NCBI RefSeq assembly: GCF_001889605.1
Contig: NZ_CP018171.1
Span: 2,998,501 to 3,062,500 of the forward strand
Source: Aquibium oceanicum
GTDB lineage: Bacteria > Pseudomonadota > Alphaproteobacteria > Rhizobiales > Rhizobiaceae
DNA length: 64,000 nucleotides
Direction of reading: 5' to 3'
A model generated the notes under the pieces. That model saw only the letters and a program-made list of their open reading frames with translations, made no database searches and was not told the DNA's origin. Shown piece by piece: positions 25,663 to 35,763 of the stretch. The translations under genes were made by a program, and so were the position numbers. Each line of letters opens with the position of its first letter. The stretch's first letter is position 1.

Positions 25663-28020
25663 CTAGAAGCGCGTCGAAACGCCGAAGTTGAAGTGCTGAA
25701 CCTGGTCGGTGGGCTCCTTCACGACCGGGACGGCGTAGTCGAACCGGATCGGTCCGAACGGCGACTGCCACAGAAGGCTCGCGCCGACCGATGCACGCCA
25801 CTCCATGTCGGTCGCATTCGCGCCGCCCAGATCGTTTCCGAACAGGGTCGCCGCATCCGCGAACACCGCGCCTTTTATGCCAAGACTCTCCGGGACTGCC
25901 GGAAGCGGAAACTGCGCTTCCGCGCTAGCGGAGATGTAGGTGTCGCCGCCGAGATGGTCGGTGCCATTTGCTGCAACCGGTCCGATACCGCTCGATTCGA
26001 AACCGCGGATCATCTTGGAGTCGTTCTGAAAATAGTCGAACAGGCGAAGTGGGCCACCAGTCTGAACGATGTGGCCAGCCCCCACCGACACCACACCCAC
26101 AACATCCTGCTCTTCCAGAAGCATGTGATAGTAGGAGCCGCGTCCGGTCAGCTTGACGAACTCCGCATCCCCACCGAGACCCGCATACTCGACGCTGAAG
26201 GTTGAGTACAGACCTTCCCTCGGGTTCTTCGGATCGTCGATGGTGTTGTAGAGCAGCGTCCAGCTAACCGAGGACTTGACCCAGGGACTCTGCGTGATCG
26301 CATCGAGGATCTGCGGAGCGATATTACAATTGGGGTCTGTCGGATCCGTCAGGCATATGCCGGTCAGTTCATATTCCTCGCGCGAATAGTTGTACGCGAT
26401 CTGCGAGGTAAGCGAATCGGTGATCGGAAGCCCAAGGCGGATCGTCGCGCCGGTCGTATCCGACGAGTAGCGGTCGTTGTACTCTCGCGTCTGCCGGTAG
26501 ATGTCGAAACCCGCCGCAATGCGGCGACCGAGAAAATAGGGCTCGGTGAAGGAGAGGCTGTAGTCGCGAGAATTCGTGCCACCGCCGGCCGATACCTTGA
26601 TGTACTGGCCGCGACCCAGGAAATTGCGCTCCGACACCGATCCCTCGAGGCTCACTCCGCCGGTACCGGTTGATTCGCTCTTCGTCGAGTAACCCGCACC
26701 GACCGAGAATTCGCCCGTCGGCTTCTCGACGACGTCGATGATCAGGTAGACCTGATCCGGCTGCGAGCCCGGCACCGTCGAGATGTTCACCGTCTGGAAG
26801 TAGTCGAGCCTGTCGAGGCGGCGCTTTGCCCGCTGAACCATTACCTGGTTAAAGGCGTCGCCTTCGCTGACGTCGAACTCGCGGCGGATCACGTAGTCGC
26901 GCGTCCGGTCATTGCCGCGGATCTCGATGCGCTCGATGTAGGTACGCGGACCCTGATCGATGGAGTAGGCGACGTCGATCGTGCGGCTTTCGAAATTCCG
27001 GTTGCCGCGCGGCGTCACCTGCGCGAAGGCGTAGCCCCGCCCGACGACTTCCTCCGTCAGCGCAATGATCGTGTCCTCGACATTGTCGGCACTGTAGACG
27101 CTGCCGCTGCGCGTTTCGATCTGAGAGTTGAGCGATTGCGCATCCACGCCGTCGAGCGTGCTTTCAATCGAGATGTCCCCGAAGGTGTAGCGCTCGCCTT
27201 CCTCCACCGTGAACGTGACGGTGTATTGGTTCTGCGCTTCATCCAGTTCCGCCGACGACGAGATCACGCGGAAATCGGCGTAGCCGCGATTGTAGTAGAA
27301 GCGCCGCAGCGCTTCCTCGTCGGCGCGCAGACGGTCGTCGCTGTAGACGTCGTTGCGGAACAGGAAGGACAATAGGTTGGACTGCTTCGTCGAGATGACG
27401 TCCCGCAGGCGCCCGTCGCTGAAGGCGTTGTTGCCCACGAAGGTCACACCAGTGATTTTCGTGCGACCGCCTTCGACGATCTCGAAGACGACGTTCACAC
27501 GGTTCTCGCCGAGATCCATGATACGCCCGCTGACGGTCGCGTCCTCGCGACCGACCCGGCTGTAGGCCTGGCGCACCGCTTCGATGTCGGCGTCGAGCGC
27601 TGCCTGCGAATAGGTGCTACGCGGCTTCAGCTGGACCGCGGCGGCGAGGTCGGCGTCCTTGACCTTCTTGTTGCCCTGGAAAATGACGGCGTTGACGATC
27701 GCGTACTCGTCGACTTCCACCACCAGCGTCGAGCCGACCTGGTTGATGCGGACATCCGAGAACAGCCCGGTTCCGAAGAGCGTCTTGACGGCCTCGTTGA
27801 TGTCGGCCGGACTAAAATTCTGGCCCGGAGAGATGCCGACATATTCGCGGATGGTGCCGGAATCGACGCGGCGGTTGCCGCGAACTTCGATGCTGCGGAC
27901 GACTGCGGCCTCTGCTGAAGCGACGGCCGCGAACTGAACAGCAATCGAACCGGTAGCGACCAAGCCGGCTGAAAGGGCGAGTGCCGATACGGCGCTCACG
28001 AATTTACTACCTGCCTTCAT
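25663..28020 (-). CDS. bamA: Outer membrane protein assembly factor BamA
   Basis: This 785-residue outer-membrane protein has a Sec signal (cleaved near residue 35), five POTRA domains (about 40-430) and a C-terminal 16-strand beta-barrel. The barrel-interior motif appears as MIRGF in the loop-6 region, and the protein ends with the aromatic C-terminal residue (STRF) typical of barrel proteins. BamA folds outer-membrane proteins. The ATG begins MKAGSKFVSAVSAL. It lies between rseP and lpxD; I see no skp/ompH gene between bamA and lpxD. Confidence 0.96.
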   Translation of the reverse strand: MKAGSKFVSAVSALALSAGLVATGSIAVQFAAVASAEAAVVRSIEVRGNRRVDSGTIREYVGISPGQNFSPADINEAVKTLFGTGLFSDVRINQVGSTLVVEVDEYAIVNAVIFQGNKKVKDADLAAAVQLKPRSTYSQAALDADIEAVRQAYSRVGREDATVSGRIMDLGENRVNVVFEIVEGGRTKITGVTFVGNNAFSDGRLRDVISTKQSNLLSFLFRNDVYSDDRLRADEEALRRFYYNRGYADFRVISSSAELDEAQNQYTVTFTVEEGERYTFGDISIESTLDGVDAQSLNSQIETRSGSVYSADNVEDTIIALTEEVVGRGYAFAQVTPRGNRNFESRTIDVAYSIDQGPRTYIERIEIRGNDRTRDYVIRREFDVSEGDAFNQVMVQRAKRRLDRLDYFQTVNISTVPGSQPDQVYLIIDVVEKPTGEFSVGAGYSTKSESTGTGGVSLEGSVSERNFLGRGQYIKVSAGGGTNSRDYSLSFTEPYFLGRRIAAGFDIYRQTREYNDRYSSDTTGATIRLGLPITDSLTSQIAYNYSREEYELTGICLTDPTDPNCNIAPQILDAITQSPWVKSSVSWTLLYNTIDDPKNPREGLYSTFSVEYAGLGGDAEFVKLTGRGSYYHMLLEEQDVVGVVSVGAGHIVQTGGPLRLFDYFQNDSKMIRGFESSGIGPVAANGTDHLGGDTYISASAEAQFPLPAVPESLGIKGAVFADAATLFGNDLGGANATDMEWRASVGASLLWQSPFGPIRFDYAVPVVKEPTDQVQHFNFGVSTRF

Positions 28021-28234
28021 CGGGCTTTATTACCTTGTTCTCGTAGTCCCCACGGCGAGAAACCGGAGTGTCGATCGTGACCGACTCCCGTATGACCCGG
28101 ATTTCCTATACACGCAAGGCTTCTGGTTAATTTGAGTTTACTAATCCCGCTGGCGTGTCGTTCCCGCCACGCATTTTCCCCTCATGGTAAATGTCTCGTC
28201 AATCCAACCACCTAGCGCCGAGGCCCGATCCTGT

Positions 28235-29374
28235 TCAACAGCCGAAGATGTCGTTCCAGAACACGAAGGCCATGAATGCCAGAACGAGGAAGAGACCCGC
28301 CCGGTAGAACGCATCCATGACACGTTCGGAGACCGGTTTCCGGCGTACCGCCTCGATGGCATAGAATACGAGATGGCCGCCGTCCAGCGGCGGAATGGGA
28401 AGAAGGTTGAGCACTCCAATGCCGACCGAAAGCAGCGCGACCAGTTGCACCAGCCACTCGAACCCCATCGAAGCCGCCCTGCCCGCCATGTCCGCGATCT
28501 TGACCGGACCGCCGAGCTGGCAGCGGTCTTCACGTCCTGCAACAAAACGCCGCAAAAATTGTCCGGTCCGCACGATGATGTGCCCGGTTTCCGCCACCGC
28601 TTCACCCAGCGCCTCCGCCGGCCCGTATTCGATCATCCGCGGCTGGCCGACTTCCTGATTGTTGACGACGCCGATGATGCCGATCTTCACCACGTTGCCC
28701 ATGGCGTCGGTCTGTTCCACGAGCTCCGGCGTGGCGGTGAGTTCCACCTCGCTGCCGTCCCGCAGCATCACGAAGGCGATCGGATCGCCGGCTCTGCCGG
28801 TTACGTAGCGCTGTACGTCGCCGAACGTCTCCACCCGGTTGCCGTCGACCATGACGAACCTGTCGCCCGGCTGGATGCCCGCAGCGGCGGCGGGGCTGCC
28901 CTCGCGTACCTCCGCGACCATCGGCTCGGCGACGTACCGACCGTAGATCGAGAACATGACCGCGAAGACCGCGATAGTCAGCAGGAAGTTGAAGAGCGGC
29001 CCTGCCAGCACAGTTGCGAAACGTTTCCACACCGGCTGAAGGTGGAACGCCCGCGCCCGATCTTCCTCGCTGAGCTGATCGATATCGTCCGGGTGCGGCT
29101 GGCTGGTCGCGGTCATGTCGCCCACGAACTTGACGTATCCGCCAAGCGGAATCGCCGAGAGTTTCCAGCGTGTTCCGTGGCTGTCGTTGAAGCCGATCAG
29201 CTCCGGCCCGAAGCCGATCGAAAACGCGCTCACGCCTATCCCGCACCAGCGCCCGACGAGATAGTGCCCCATCTCGTGGACGAAGACGACGACGGTCAGG
29301 ACGAAGAGGAAGGGCACGATCGTGCCCAGAATGAAACCGTCCGTGCTGAAGATGGAGGCTGCGATGTCACCCAA
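28235..29374 (-). CDS. rseP: RIP metalloprotease RseP (site-2 protease)
   Basis: This ~379-residue intramembrane zinc protease has HExxH (VHEMGH) in the first membrane segment, a periplasmic PDZ domain in the middle, and the second metal motif NLLPIPPLDGGHL in a C-terminal span. It cleaves anti-sigma factors and remnant signal peptides. The start is unclear: TTG 29374 has AGG eight bases upstream and gives the family-like N-terminus GDIAASIFS; TTG 29422 would add 16 residues. In many bacteria dxr sits between cdsA and rseP, but here only an 81-base gap is found. Confidence 0.93.
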   Translation of the reverse strand: MGDIAASIFSTDGFILGTIVPFLFVLTVVVFVHEMGHYLVGRWCGIGVSAFSIGFGPELIGFNDSHGTRWKLSAIPLGGYVKFVGDMTATSQPHPDDIDQLSEEDRARAFHLQPVWKRFATVLAGPLFNFLLTIAVFAVMFSIYGRYVAEPMVAEVREGSPAAAAGIQPGDRFVMVDGNRVETFGDVQRYVTGRAGDPIAFVMLRDGSEVELTATPELVEQTDAMGNVVKIGIIGVVNNQEVGQPRMIEYGPAEALGEAVAETGHIIVRTGQFLRRFVAGREDRCQLGGPVKIADMAGRAASMGFEWLVQLVALLSVGIGVLNLLPIPPLDGGHLVFYAIEAVRRKPVSERVMDAFYRAGLFLVLAFMAFVFWNDIFGC

Positions 29375-29455
29375 ACTGCGTACCTGTCTTGTTTTCTGCG
29401 ATCCGGTGAATTGAAGCGACAATGCAGGCGCTCGAATGGCGCGGCCCAGAACGGA

Positions 29456-30274
29456 TCAGTTGCCGAAGAGCCCCGCCGCCGGTGTTTCAGCTCCGGAAAC
29501 GAGCCAGCCGATGACGTACAGCCCAATCGCGGCGGTCACAAGCCCATCCAGCCGGTCCATGACGCCGCCGTGCCCGGGGATGAACGAAGAGGAATCCTTG
29601 ATTCCGAAACGCCGCTTGATCCAGGATTCGAACAGGTCGCCAATCTGCGAGAGAACGGAAAGCACCAGCGCAATCGCGACGAATGCCCATCCGAGGCGCG
29701 TCCCCGCGACCGCGAGGACCACTATGCCTGCCGCTACACCGCAAATGGCGCCGCCGACGGCCCCGCTCCAGGTCTTGCCCGGCGAAATGGCCGGCGCGAG
29801 CTTGGGCCCGCCAACCGCGCGACCGACGAAATAGGCGAAGATGTCGGTGCCCCAGACCACGGCGAAGAGGAAAAGGATGCCGACCAGCCCGGGCATGCCA
29901 TCGCCCCGAACCATCGACATGGAAACCACCGGGAGCACCACGTAGAGAATTCCCCCGGCGCCCCATCGGGACTGTCCCGCCGGGCCCGGAGTGGCGAGGC
30001 CGAGCAGGAACATCGAGAGAAGCGCGAGCAGGACGACGCCGGCCGGGATGCCGATGAGGACAAGCAGCAGGGGAATGCCAACCAGGACGAGATAGACTAG
30101 GAAAGCCACGCGCCGGGACGCGATTCCGCAGATCGTCGTCCACTCGGTAAAGATCGCCAGCCCGGCGGCCACGGCGAGCAGGCGGAAAGGCCAGCCGCCG
30201 ATCCACGTCGCGCCGAGAGCGACCGCGGCCATCACGACGGCGGAAAGGATGCGCAGTCTCAGGTTGCTCGTCAT
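29456..30274 (-). CDS. cdsA: Phosphatidate cytidylyltransferase
   Basis: This 272-residue polytopic membrane enzyme makes CDP-diacylglycerol for phospholipid synthesis. It has about eight hydrophobic segments, and the C-terminal family signature is present (SWIKRRFGIKD followed by PGHGGVMDRLDG), including the metal-binding aspartates. It begins 28 bases after uppS in the envelope superoperon. Confidence 0.95.
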   Translation of the reverse strand: MTSNLRLRILSAVVMAAVALGATWIGGWPFRLLAVAAGLAIFTEWTTICGIASRRVAFLVYLVLVGIPLLLVLIGIPAGVVLLALLSMFLLGLATPGPAGQSRWGAGGILYVVLPVVSMSMVRGDGMPGLVGILFLFAVVWGTDIFAYFVGRAVGGPKLAPAISPGKTWSGAVGGAICGVAAGIVVLAVAGTRLGWAFVAIALVLSVLSQIGDLFESWIKRRFGIKDSSSFIPGHGGVMDRLDGLVTAAIGLYVIGWLVSGAETPAAGLFGN

Positions 30275-30302
30275 TGCCGTCCCGGACGCCGCGCGAGGAG
30301 GG

Positions 30303-31022
30303 TCAAGACGCCACGTCTCGGGCCGAGACCCCGCCGAACCGGCGGTCGCGACCCTCGAACCAGTGGATCGCCTCCGCCAGGTCCTTCGGACCGAAATCGG
30401 GCCAGTAGCAAGGAAGGAAGATCAGCTCCGCGTAAGCGGCCTGCCACAGAAGGAAGTTCGACAGTCGCTGGTCGCCGCCGGTGCGTATGATCAGGTCCGG
30501 ATCCGGCATGCCGGCCGTGTCGAGGAAGGCACCGAAGGTTTCGGCCGTCACCTGACTCCAGGATATCTCGCCTTCCGACGCCATGCGGGCGATCTTTGCC
30601 GCGGCACGCGCGATCTCGTCGCGCGAACCGTAGCTGAAGGCGATGACAAGCGTCATCTCGGTGTTGTCCGCCGTCAGCGCCTCTGCCTCCTCGAGCAAGT
30701 TGCGGATGTCGGGCGCAAGGCCCCTGCGGTCGCCGACGATGCGCACCCGCACGCCGTTCTGGTGCAGTTCGGCCAGGTCGCGGCGGATGAAGAGCTTCAG
30801 CAGGCCCATCAGGTCGCTGACCTCGGTGGGCGGACGCGTCCAGTTTTCCGACGAGAACGCATAGACGGTCAGCCATCGGACACCTTGGTCGCCGGTGGCG
30901 CGCACCACCTTGCGCAACGCCTCGACGCCGGCGCGATGCCCGGCGGCGCGGGGCAAGCCGCGCGCGGTCGCCCAGCGACCGTTCCCGTCCATGATGATCC
31001 CGATATGGGCAGGCTTGGACAT
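30303..31022 (-). CDS. uppS: Undecaprenyl (polyprenyl) diphosphate synthase
   Basis: This 239-residue cytoplasmic cis-prenyltransferase makes the C55 carrier for peptidoglycan and O-antigen. The signature MDGNGRW, with catalytic Asp12, lies at the N-terminus, and the C-terminal ISWSQ and [14 protein letters not shown] segments are intact. ATG 31022 (MSKPAHIGI) is the family start; a longer frame adds 27 unrelated residues. It sits 37 bases after frr and 28 bases before cdsA. Confidence 0.96.
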   Translation of the reverse strand: MSKPAHIGIIMDGNGRWATARGLPRAAGHRAGVEALRKVVRATGDQGVRWLTVYAFSSENWTRPPTEVSDLMGLLKLFIRRDLAELHQNGVRVRIVGDRRGLAPDIRNLLEEAEALTADNTEMTLVIAFSYGSRDEIARAAAKIARMASEGEISWSQVTAETFGAFLDTAGMPDPDLIIRTGGDQRLSNFLLWQAAYAELIFLPCYWPDFGPKDLAEAIHWFEGRDRRFGGVSARDVAS

Positions 31023-31059
31023 GATCCCTTCCGACTGGCGCCAGCGGAGCTTTCGCTCC

Positions 31060-31620
31060 TCAGACGTGCATGATCTCGGCTTCCTTTTCCACGAGCGCGG
31101 CATCGATGGCGGCGATCGTGTCGTCGGTGAGCTTCTGCACCTTGTCCGACCGGGAACGAACGTCGTCCTGGCTCAGGTCGCCTTCCTTCTCGGCCTTCTT
31201 CAGATTGTCCATGCCGTCGCGGCGGACATGCCGGACGGCGACGCGGGCCTGTTCGGCATACTGATGGGCGATCTTTACCAATTCCTTTCGGCGCTGCTCG
31301 TTGAGTTCGGGCAGCGGAATGCGCAGGTTGGTGCCATCGACGATCGGGTTGAATCCGAGGTTGGACTCGCGGATCGCGCGATCGACCGCGCCGACCATCT
31401 GCTTGTCCCAGACCGACACGGAGATCATGCGCGGTTCCGGCACGGTGACGTTGGCCACCTGGTTGATCGGCATCTGCGAGCCGTAGGCCGACACCATGAT
31501 CGGATCGAGGAGATTGCTGGATGCCCGCCCGGTGCGGAGCGATGCGAGATCGGACTTGAAGGCGCTTATCGCACCGTCCATGCGCCGCTGCAGATCCTTG
31601 AAATCAAATGAGGTACTCAT
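31060..31620 (-). CDS. frr: Ribosome recycling factor
   Basis: This 186-residue tRNA-shaped protein, with EF-G, splits post-termination ribosomes. Conserved segments are [14 protein letters not shown] near the N-terminus and the helical C-terminal half with [13 protein letters not shown] and [18 protein letters not shown] 31620 ([10 protein letters not shown]) is chosen; a longer frame adds 16 residues without similarity. It follows pyrH, the standard order in most bacteria. Confidence 0.97.
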   Translation of the reverse strand: MSTSFDFKDLQRRMDGAISAFKSDLASLRTGRASSNLLDPIMVSAYGSQMPINQVANVTVPEPRMISVSVWDKQMVGAVDRAIRESNLGFNPIVDGTNLRIPLPELNEQRRKELVKIAHQYAEQARVAVRHVRRDGMDNLKKAEKEGDLSQDDVRSRSDKVQKLTDDTIAAIDAALVEKEAEIMHV

Positions 31621-31660
31621 GTCGAGGCTCCATGCTCCGGCCGCGACCCGAACGGACGCA

Positions 31661-32383
31661 TCATGCATCCGCCACGATCGTGCAGCGGCCTTCTCCCTTC
31701 AGAATGTCTCCGAATCCGCCCTTCTCGTGGATCGAATAGACGATTATCGGTATGTTGTTCTCGCGCGCAAGCGCAATGGCTGCCGTATCCATGATCGCCA
31801 GCCCCTTCTGCAAGACTTCCAGATGACTGAGGTGCTCGTAGCGCGTGGCCGTGGGATCCTTTTTCGGATCGGCCGTGTAGACCCCGTCGACCTGGGTTCC
31901 CTTGAACAGCGCGTCCGCCCCGATCTCGGCCGCGCGCAGCGCCGCCGCCGAATCGGTGGTGAAGAAGGGATTGCCGGTGCCGCCGGCGAAAATTACGACC
32001 TTCCCCGCGTCCATGTACTGGGTCGCCTGCCGCTGCGAGAAGCTCTCGCACAGTTCCGGCATGGCGATCGCGGACAGGACCACCGCATCGACGCCGATCT
32101 TGATCAGCGACGTGCGCAGCGCCAGCGAATTGATGACGGTCGCCAGCATGCCCATGTGGTCGCCCGTCACGCGGTCGCCGCCCTTGGAGGCCACCGCCAC
32201 CCCTCGGAAAATGTTGCCGCCGCCGATCACGACGCCGACTTCCACGCCGAGCGAGCGGGCCTCCGCGATGTCGGAGGCGATCCGGTCCACCACCGACACG
32301 TCGATCCCGAACCCCTGCTCGCCCATAAGCGCCTCGCCGGAAGCCTTCAGGAGCACACGGCGATACGGGGGCTGGGCGGGCAT
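31661..32383 (-). CDS. pyrH: UMP kinase
   Basis: This 240-residue hexameric amino-acid-kinase-fold enzyme phosphorylates UMP to UDP and is usually activated by GTP and inhibited by UTP. The N-terminal [14 protein letters not shown] and the [19 protein letters not shown] segments are diagnostic. ATG 32383 has AGAGGTG five bases upstream, better than the GTG two codons earlier. A hairpin lies between it and tsf. Confidence 0.97.
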   Translation of the reverse strand: MPAQPPYRRVLLKASGEALMGEQGFGIDVSVVDRIASDIAEARSLGVEVGVVIGGGNIFRGVAVASKGGDRVTGDHMGMLATVINSLALRTSLIKIGVDAVVLSAIAMPELCESFSQRQATQYMDAGKVVIFAGGTGNPFFTTDSAAALRAAEIGADALFKGTQVDGVYTADPKKDPTATRYEHLSHLEVLQKGLAIMDTAAIALARENNIPIIVYSIHEKGGFGDILKGEGRCTIVADA

Positions 32384-32425
32384 TATCACCTCTTCTGGTG
32401 CGTTGGGCGGGGTCTGCGATACACG

Positions 32426-32455
32426 AAGGGCGCCGCGATGTCACGCAGCGCCCTT
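32426..32455 (-). terminator. Intercistronic hairpin between tsf and pyrH
   Basis: An eight-base perfect stem (AAGGGCGC/GCGCCCTT), with a further short inner stem, lies 27 bases after the tsf stop and 43 bases before pyrH. No T-run follows, so partial termination or mRNA processing is more likely than full termination. Confidence 0.55.
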
Positions 32456-32481
32456 GAGACGGCTGGATGGGCCGTGAACCG

Positions 32482-33405
32482 TTACTTCTTGGCGGCCGCC
32501 GCCACTTCGGCGGCGAAGTCCGAGGTCTCCTTCTCGACGCCTTCGCCGAGCGCGAAACGCACGAAACCCGTCAGCTTCGCGGGAGCGCCGATGTCCTTTT
32601 CGGCAGCCTTGAGCGCCTGCTCCACCGTCATGTCCGGGTTGATGACGAAGGCCTGCTTCAGGAGGACGACTTCCTCGTAGAACTTGCGCAGCCGCCCTTC
32701 CACCATCTTCTCGATGATGTTGTCGGGCTTGCCGGAACCGCGCGCCTGCTCGGTGAAGATCGCCTTCTCGCGTTCGACCGCGGCCGGGTCCACCTGGTCG
32801 GCCGTGAGCGCCAGCGGGTTCGTCGCCGCGACGTGCATGGCCACCTGGCGGCCGAAGGCGCGCGCGGCTTCCGCGTCGCCCGTGGTCTCCACGCCGACCA
32901 GCACGCCGAGCTTGCCGAGGTTCTCGGCCACCGCGTTGTGGACGTAGGTCGCGACAGCGCCCGAGGAGACGCCGAGCTTGGCCGAACGGCGCAGGCTCAT
33001 GTTCTCGCCGATCGTGCCGATGGCGTCCTTGATCGTGTCGTTGACGCTCTTTCCGCCGCTCGGATAGCTCGCGGCGCCCACTGCCTCGACCGAGCCGTCC
33101 GTCGACAGCGCCACCGTTGCGACGTTGCGCACGATATCCTGGAAGGCGTCGTTGCGGGCCACGAAGTCGGTCTCGGAGTTGACCTCGACCACCACCGCGC
33201 TCGAAGCGTCGGACGCGATGCCGATCAGGCCCTCGGCGGCCGTGCGGCCGGCCTTCTTGTCGGCCTTGGAGATGCCCTTGGCGCGCAGCCAGTCGACGGC
33301 CGCTTCCATGTCGCCGTTGGTCTCGGTCAGCGCGGTCTTGCAGTCCATCATGCCCGCGCCGGTCATCTCGCGGAGTTCTTTGACCTGGGAAGCGGAAATG
33401 CTCAT
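32482..33405 (-). CDS. tsf: Elongation factor Ts
   Basis: This 307-residue nucleotide-exchange factor recycles EF-Tu. The N-terminal UBA-like domain with the signature [16 protein letters not shown] is followed by two dimerisation subdomains with [16 protein letters not shown] 33405 ([11 protein letters not shown]) has a GAGAGGT-type site upstream; the longer frame from 33444 adds 13 unrelated residues. It follows rpsB by 153 bases, the usual pairing. Confidence 0.97.
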   Translation of the reverse strand: MSISASQVKELREMTGAGMMDCKTALTETNGDMEAAVDWLRAKGISKADKKAGRTAAEGLIGIASDASSAVVVEVNSETDFVARNDAFQDIVRNVATVALSTDGSVEAVGAASYPSGGKSVNDTIKDAIGTIGENMSLRRSAKLGVSSGAVATYVHNAVAENLGKLGVLVGVETTGDAEAARAFGRQVAMHVAATNPLALTADQVDPAAVEREKAIFTEQARGSGKPDNIIEKMVEGRLRKFYEEVVLLKQAFVINPDMTVEQALKAAEKDIGAPAKLTGFVRFALGEGVEKETSDFAAEVAAAAKK

Positions 33406-33558
33406 TGCTACCTCTCGTCCATGTCCCGGTCCGGCTGCGGCCACCCCGGGCGCAGCGGAACGGGTTGATATGATTTCACGAAACCGGCGCGACCCACCGG
33501 CCGCGCCTCCCGCATCGCAGATTCGTGCGACGCGGATGTTACCTCTCGAAGGGGCCGA

Positions 33559-34320
33559 TCAGGCTTGAGGTTCGAGAGCCGGCTCGACCGGCGCTTCTTC
33601 CGCGGCGCCGATATCCATGCCCGACTGGCCCTGCTGGCGGGCGATGCCGTCGATGGCAGCCTTGGAGATCAGGTCGCAGTAAAGCGAGATAGCGCGCGCG
33701 GCATCGTCGTTGCCCGGGATCGGATAATCGATCTGGTCCGGGTCGCAGTTCGAATCGATGACGGCGACGACCGGAATGCCAAGACGCTTGGCTTCCTGGA
33801 TGGCGATCGCTTCCTTGTTGGTGTCGATCACGAACATCAGGTCCGGCGTCGAGCCCATGTCCTTGATGCCGCCGAGCGCCTTGTTCAGCTTCTCGCGCTC
33901 GCGCTCCAGGTTCAGGCGCTCCTTCTTGGTGAAGCCCTGGGCCTCGCCGGCGAGCAGCTCGTCGAGCTTGCGCAGGCGCTGGATCGAGTTCGAAATCGTC
34001 TTCCAGTTCGTCAGCATGCCGCCGAGCCAGCGGGCATTCACGAAGTACTGCGCCGAACGCTGCGCCGCATCGGCGACGATTTCCGACGCCTGGCGCTTGG
34101 TGCCGACGAACAGCACGCGGCCGCCGCCGGCCACCGTGTCGGACACGACCTTGAGCGCCTGGTGCAGCAGCGGCACCGTCTGCGACAGGTCGATGATGTG
34201 GATGTTGTTGCGTGCACCGAAGATGTAGGGCGCCATTTTCGGGTTCCAGCGGTGAGTCTGGTGGCCGAAGTGAACACCAGCCTCGAGAAGCTGGCGCATG
34301 CTGTAATCAGGCAGAGCCAT
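33559..34320 (-). CDS. rpsB: 30S ribosomal protein S2
   Basis: This 253-residue ribosomal protein has the N-terminal [22 protein letters not shown] signature and the [13 protein letters not shown]-like stretch (here [13 protein letters not shown]). It has the acidic Ala/Pro/Glu C-terminal tail common in alphaproteobacteria. It is the first gene of the leftward superoperon, and the 189-base region upstream should carry the main promoter and any S2 autoregulatory leader; I could not identify a known leader motif. Confidence 0.97.
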   Translation of the reverse strand: MALPDYSMRQLLEAGVHFGHQTHRWNPKMAPYIFGARNNIHIIDLSQTVPLLHQALKVVSDTVAGGGRVLFVGTKRQASEIVADAAQRSAQYFVNARWLGGMLTNWKTISNSIQRLRKLDELLAGEAQGFTKKERLNLEREREKLNKALGGIKDMGSTPDLMFVIDTNKEAIAIQEAKRLGIPVVAVIDSNCDPDQIDYPIPGNDDAARAISLYCDLISKAAIDGIARQQGQSGMDIGAAEEAPVEPALEPQA

Positions 34321-34509
34321 CGTTATGTCCTTTCCGGTTCAAGCCTCCACGGGCCATAGGCGACCGATTGCTCGGATGCGCCACCGGAGGTGTCTGCCGG
34401 ATTTCTCCCGGACGGAAACCAAAGCCCGCGTGTGGAATGGCCGCGCAGATAGGTGATTTCGGCGTCGAATGCAAGCGCGGTGCGCGATCCGGCGAAATCG
34501 GCAGGACGA

Positions 34510-34794
34510 TCAGGCGGCCTTGCGCTGCTTGCCGTTCTTCACCCGCACGCGGCGATACACCTCCACGATCTCCCGCCGGCTCGCGCTGACTGCGCCGAGG
34601 CTGAGCGCACGGCTGCGCTCCAGGCCGGTGATGTCGTAGTGCGGAGCCGCCGTCTTCGGCGGACCCTGATAGGAGTGGATCGTCAGGCCGAGCTTGGCGG
34701 CGAACCGGTGAAGTTCATGCACGTCGTCGGCGATGAGGTGGCACCATTTGCGGCCCGCCCAGAACCACATCGGCCTGTCGACATAGACCGCCAT
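34510..34794 (-). CDS. DUF4031 domain-containing protein
   Basis: This 94-residue cytoplasmic protein begins MAVYVDRPMWFWAGRKWCHL and matches the small DUF4031 family, which is found across alphaproteobacteria and actinobacteria and has no known function. Conserved His/Asp residues (CHLIADDVHELHRF) could bind metal or nucleotide, but this is speculation. It starts four bases after the eipB stop and should be co-translated. A longer frame from 34845 runs inside eipB. The C-terminus is lysine/arginine rich. Confidence 0.8.
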   Translation of the reverse strand: MAVYVDRPMWFWAGRKWCHLIADDVHELHRFAAKLGLTIHSYQGPPKTAAPHYDITGLERSRALSLGAVSASRREIVEVYRRVRVKNGKQRKAA

Positions 34795-34798
34795 CCGG

Positions 34799-35623
34799 CT
34801 ACTTCTGGCAGCCCTTCGGCATGTCGAAGACTGCCAGATCGACAAGCTTCCCCTTCATGGAGAAATCGCCGTAGTCCATCACGAGGTCGCGCGTGATGCC
34901 GTTCTCGTGCAACTTGAAGTCGATACGGTAGTCGGGGACCTCCTCGCCGTCCGCCTTGTCCAGATCGAAATAGGCGATCGACACCGGCCAGAACTTTTCC
35001 GGCTCGATGGCCTTCGCGACGGAGAATTCCTCGTCCTCCTTTGAGGTCGTGCTCTCCTTGCCGATGATCACAGTGGTGGTCATGATCCGGTCTGCGTCTT
35101 CCGAACCGTCGAACAGGTTGGTCTCGTAGAACGTCTCCCCGGCCTCGGCCTTCCTGATCAGTTCCACCAGATGCTGGGTGGGAAACTGCGTTGCGTCGAG
35201 CGTGACCTCGCTGTCCTGCGGCTTGTCGATGTCGACGATGGTGGAGCCGTCTGCCTTGTGGGCGCTTCCCCGGATTTCGCGGTCGAGCGACTGGTCGACA
35301 TAGGATTTCGTCGCGAAGTCGAACGAGGTTCCGCCCGGATCCTCGTAGGTCGTCGTCTGCTGATCGGTGACGCGCGAGGTCTCGCTGGTGTCGATCTGGG
35401 TCACGAAACGGAACGTGACGGTGTAGCCCTCGCACTCGGATCCGTTGAATTCGTAGACCATCCGTCCGTTGAGGCCGGTAATTCCCGAGCGGTCGCTCGC
35501 CTCGTCGAGCACGATGTCGTAGACGGCCCGGTGCGGCGTGAGCGTCGGCTGCGCGAGGGCCGGCATGGCGGCCGATCCTGCAAGCAGTGCGGTGATGAAC
35601 GCGGCGGGGCGCATGATGCGCAT
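34799..35623 (-). CDS. eipB: Cell envelope integrity protein EipB family (DUF1849)
   Basis: This 274-residue periplasmic protein has a Sec signal cleaved after ALAQ near residue 25. It matches the DUF1849/EipB family, whose Brucella member has a beta-spiral fold, is needed for envelope integrity and has a conserved disulfide. The two candidate cysteines are present, Cys64 and Cys272. ATG 35623 follows a GGAG site; the longer frame adds 47 residues from the divergent promoter region. A hairpin lies in its leader, and the DUF4031 gene follows immediately. Confidence 0.9.
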   Translation of the reverse strand: MRIMRPAAFITALLAGSAAMPALAQPTLTPHRAVYDIVLDEASDRSGITGLNGRMVYEFNGSECEGYTVTFRFVTQIDTSETSRVTDQQTTTYEDPGGTSFDFATKSYVDQSLDREIRGSAHKADGSTIVDIDKPQDSEVTLDATQFPTQHLVELIRKAEAGETFYETNLFDGSEDADRIMTTTVIIGKESTTSKEDEEFSVAKAIEPEKFWPVSIAYFDLDKADGEEVPDYRIDFKLHENGITRDLVMDYGDFSMKGKLVDLAVFDMPKGCQK

Positions 35624-35642
35624 GGTGCAACTCCAGTTAGTC

Positions 35643-35659
35643 CCGGCATCTCGTGCCGG
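35643..35659 (-). promoter_or_regulatory. Short hairpin in the eipB leader
   Basis: A six-base stem (CCGGCA/TGCCGG) with a five-base loop ends 20 bases before the eipB ATG, near the ribosome site. Possible leader structure; no match to a known element. Confidence 0.35.
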
Positions 35660-35763
35660 CTCGATTCTTTCGTGACGATAATTAAAAAGCCGTGGCGTAA
35701 GCGAGGCGAAAATAGCAGATTGCACCCCGAACCCGCCATCCCGCACACGACCGGAGACTGCCA

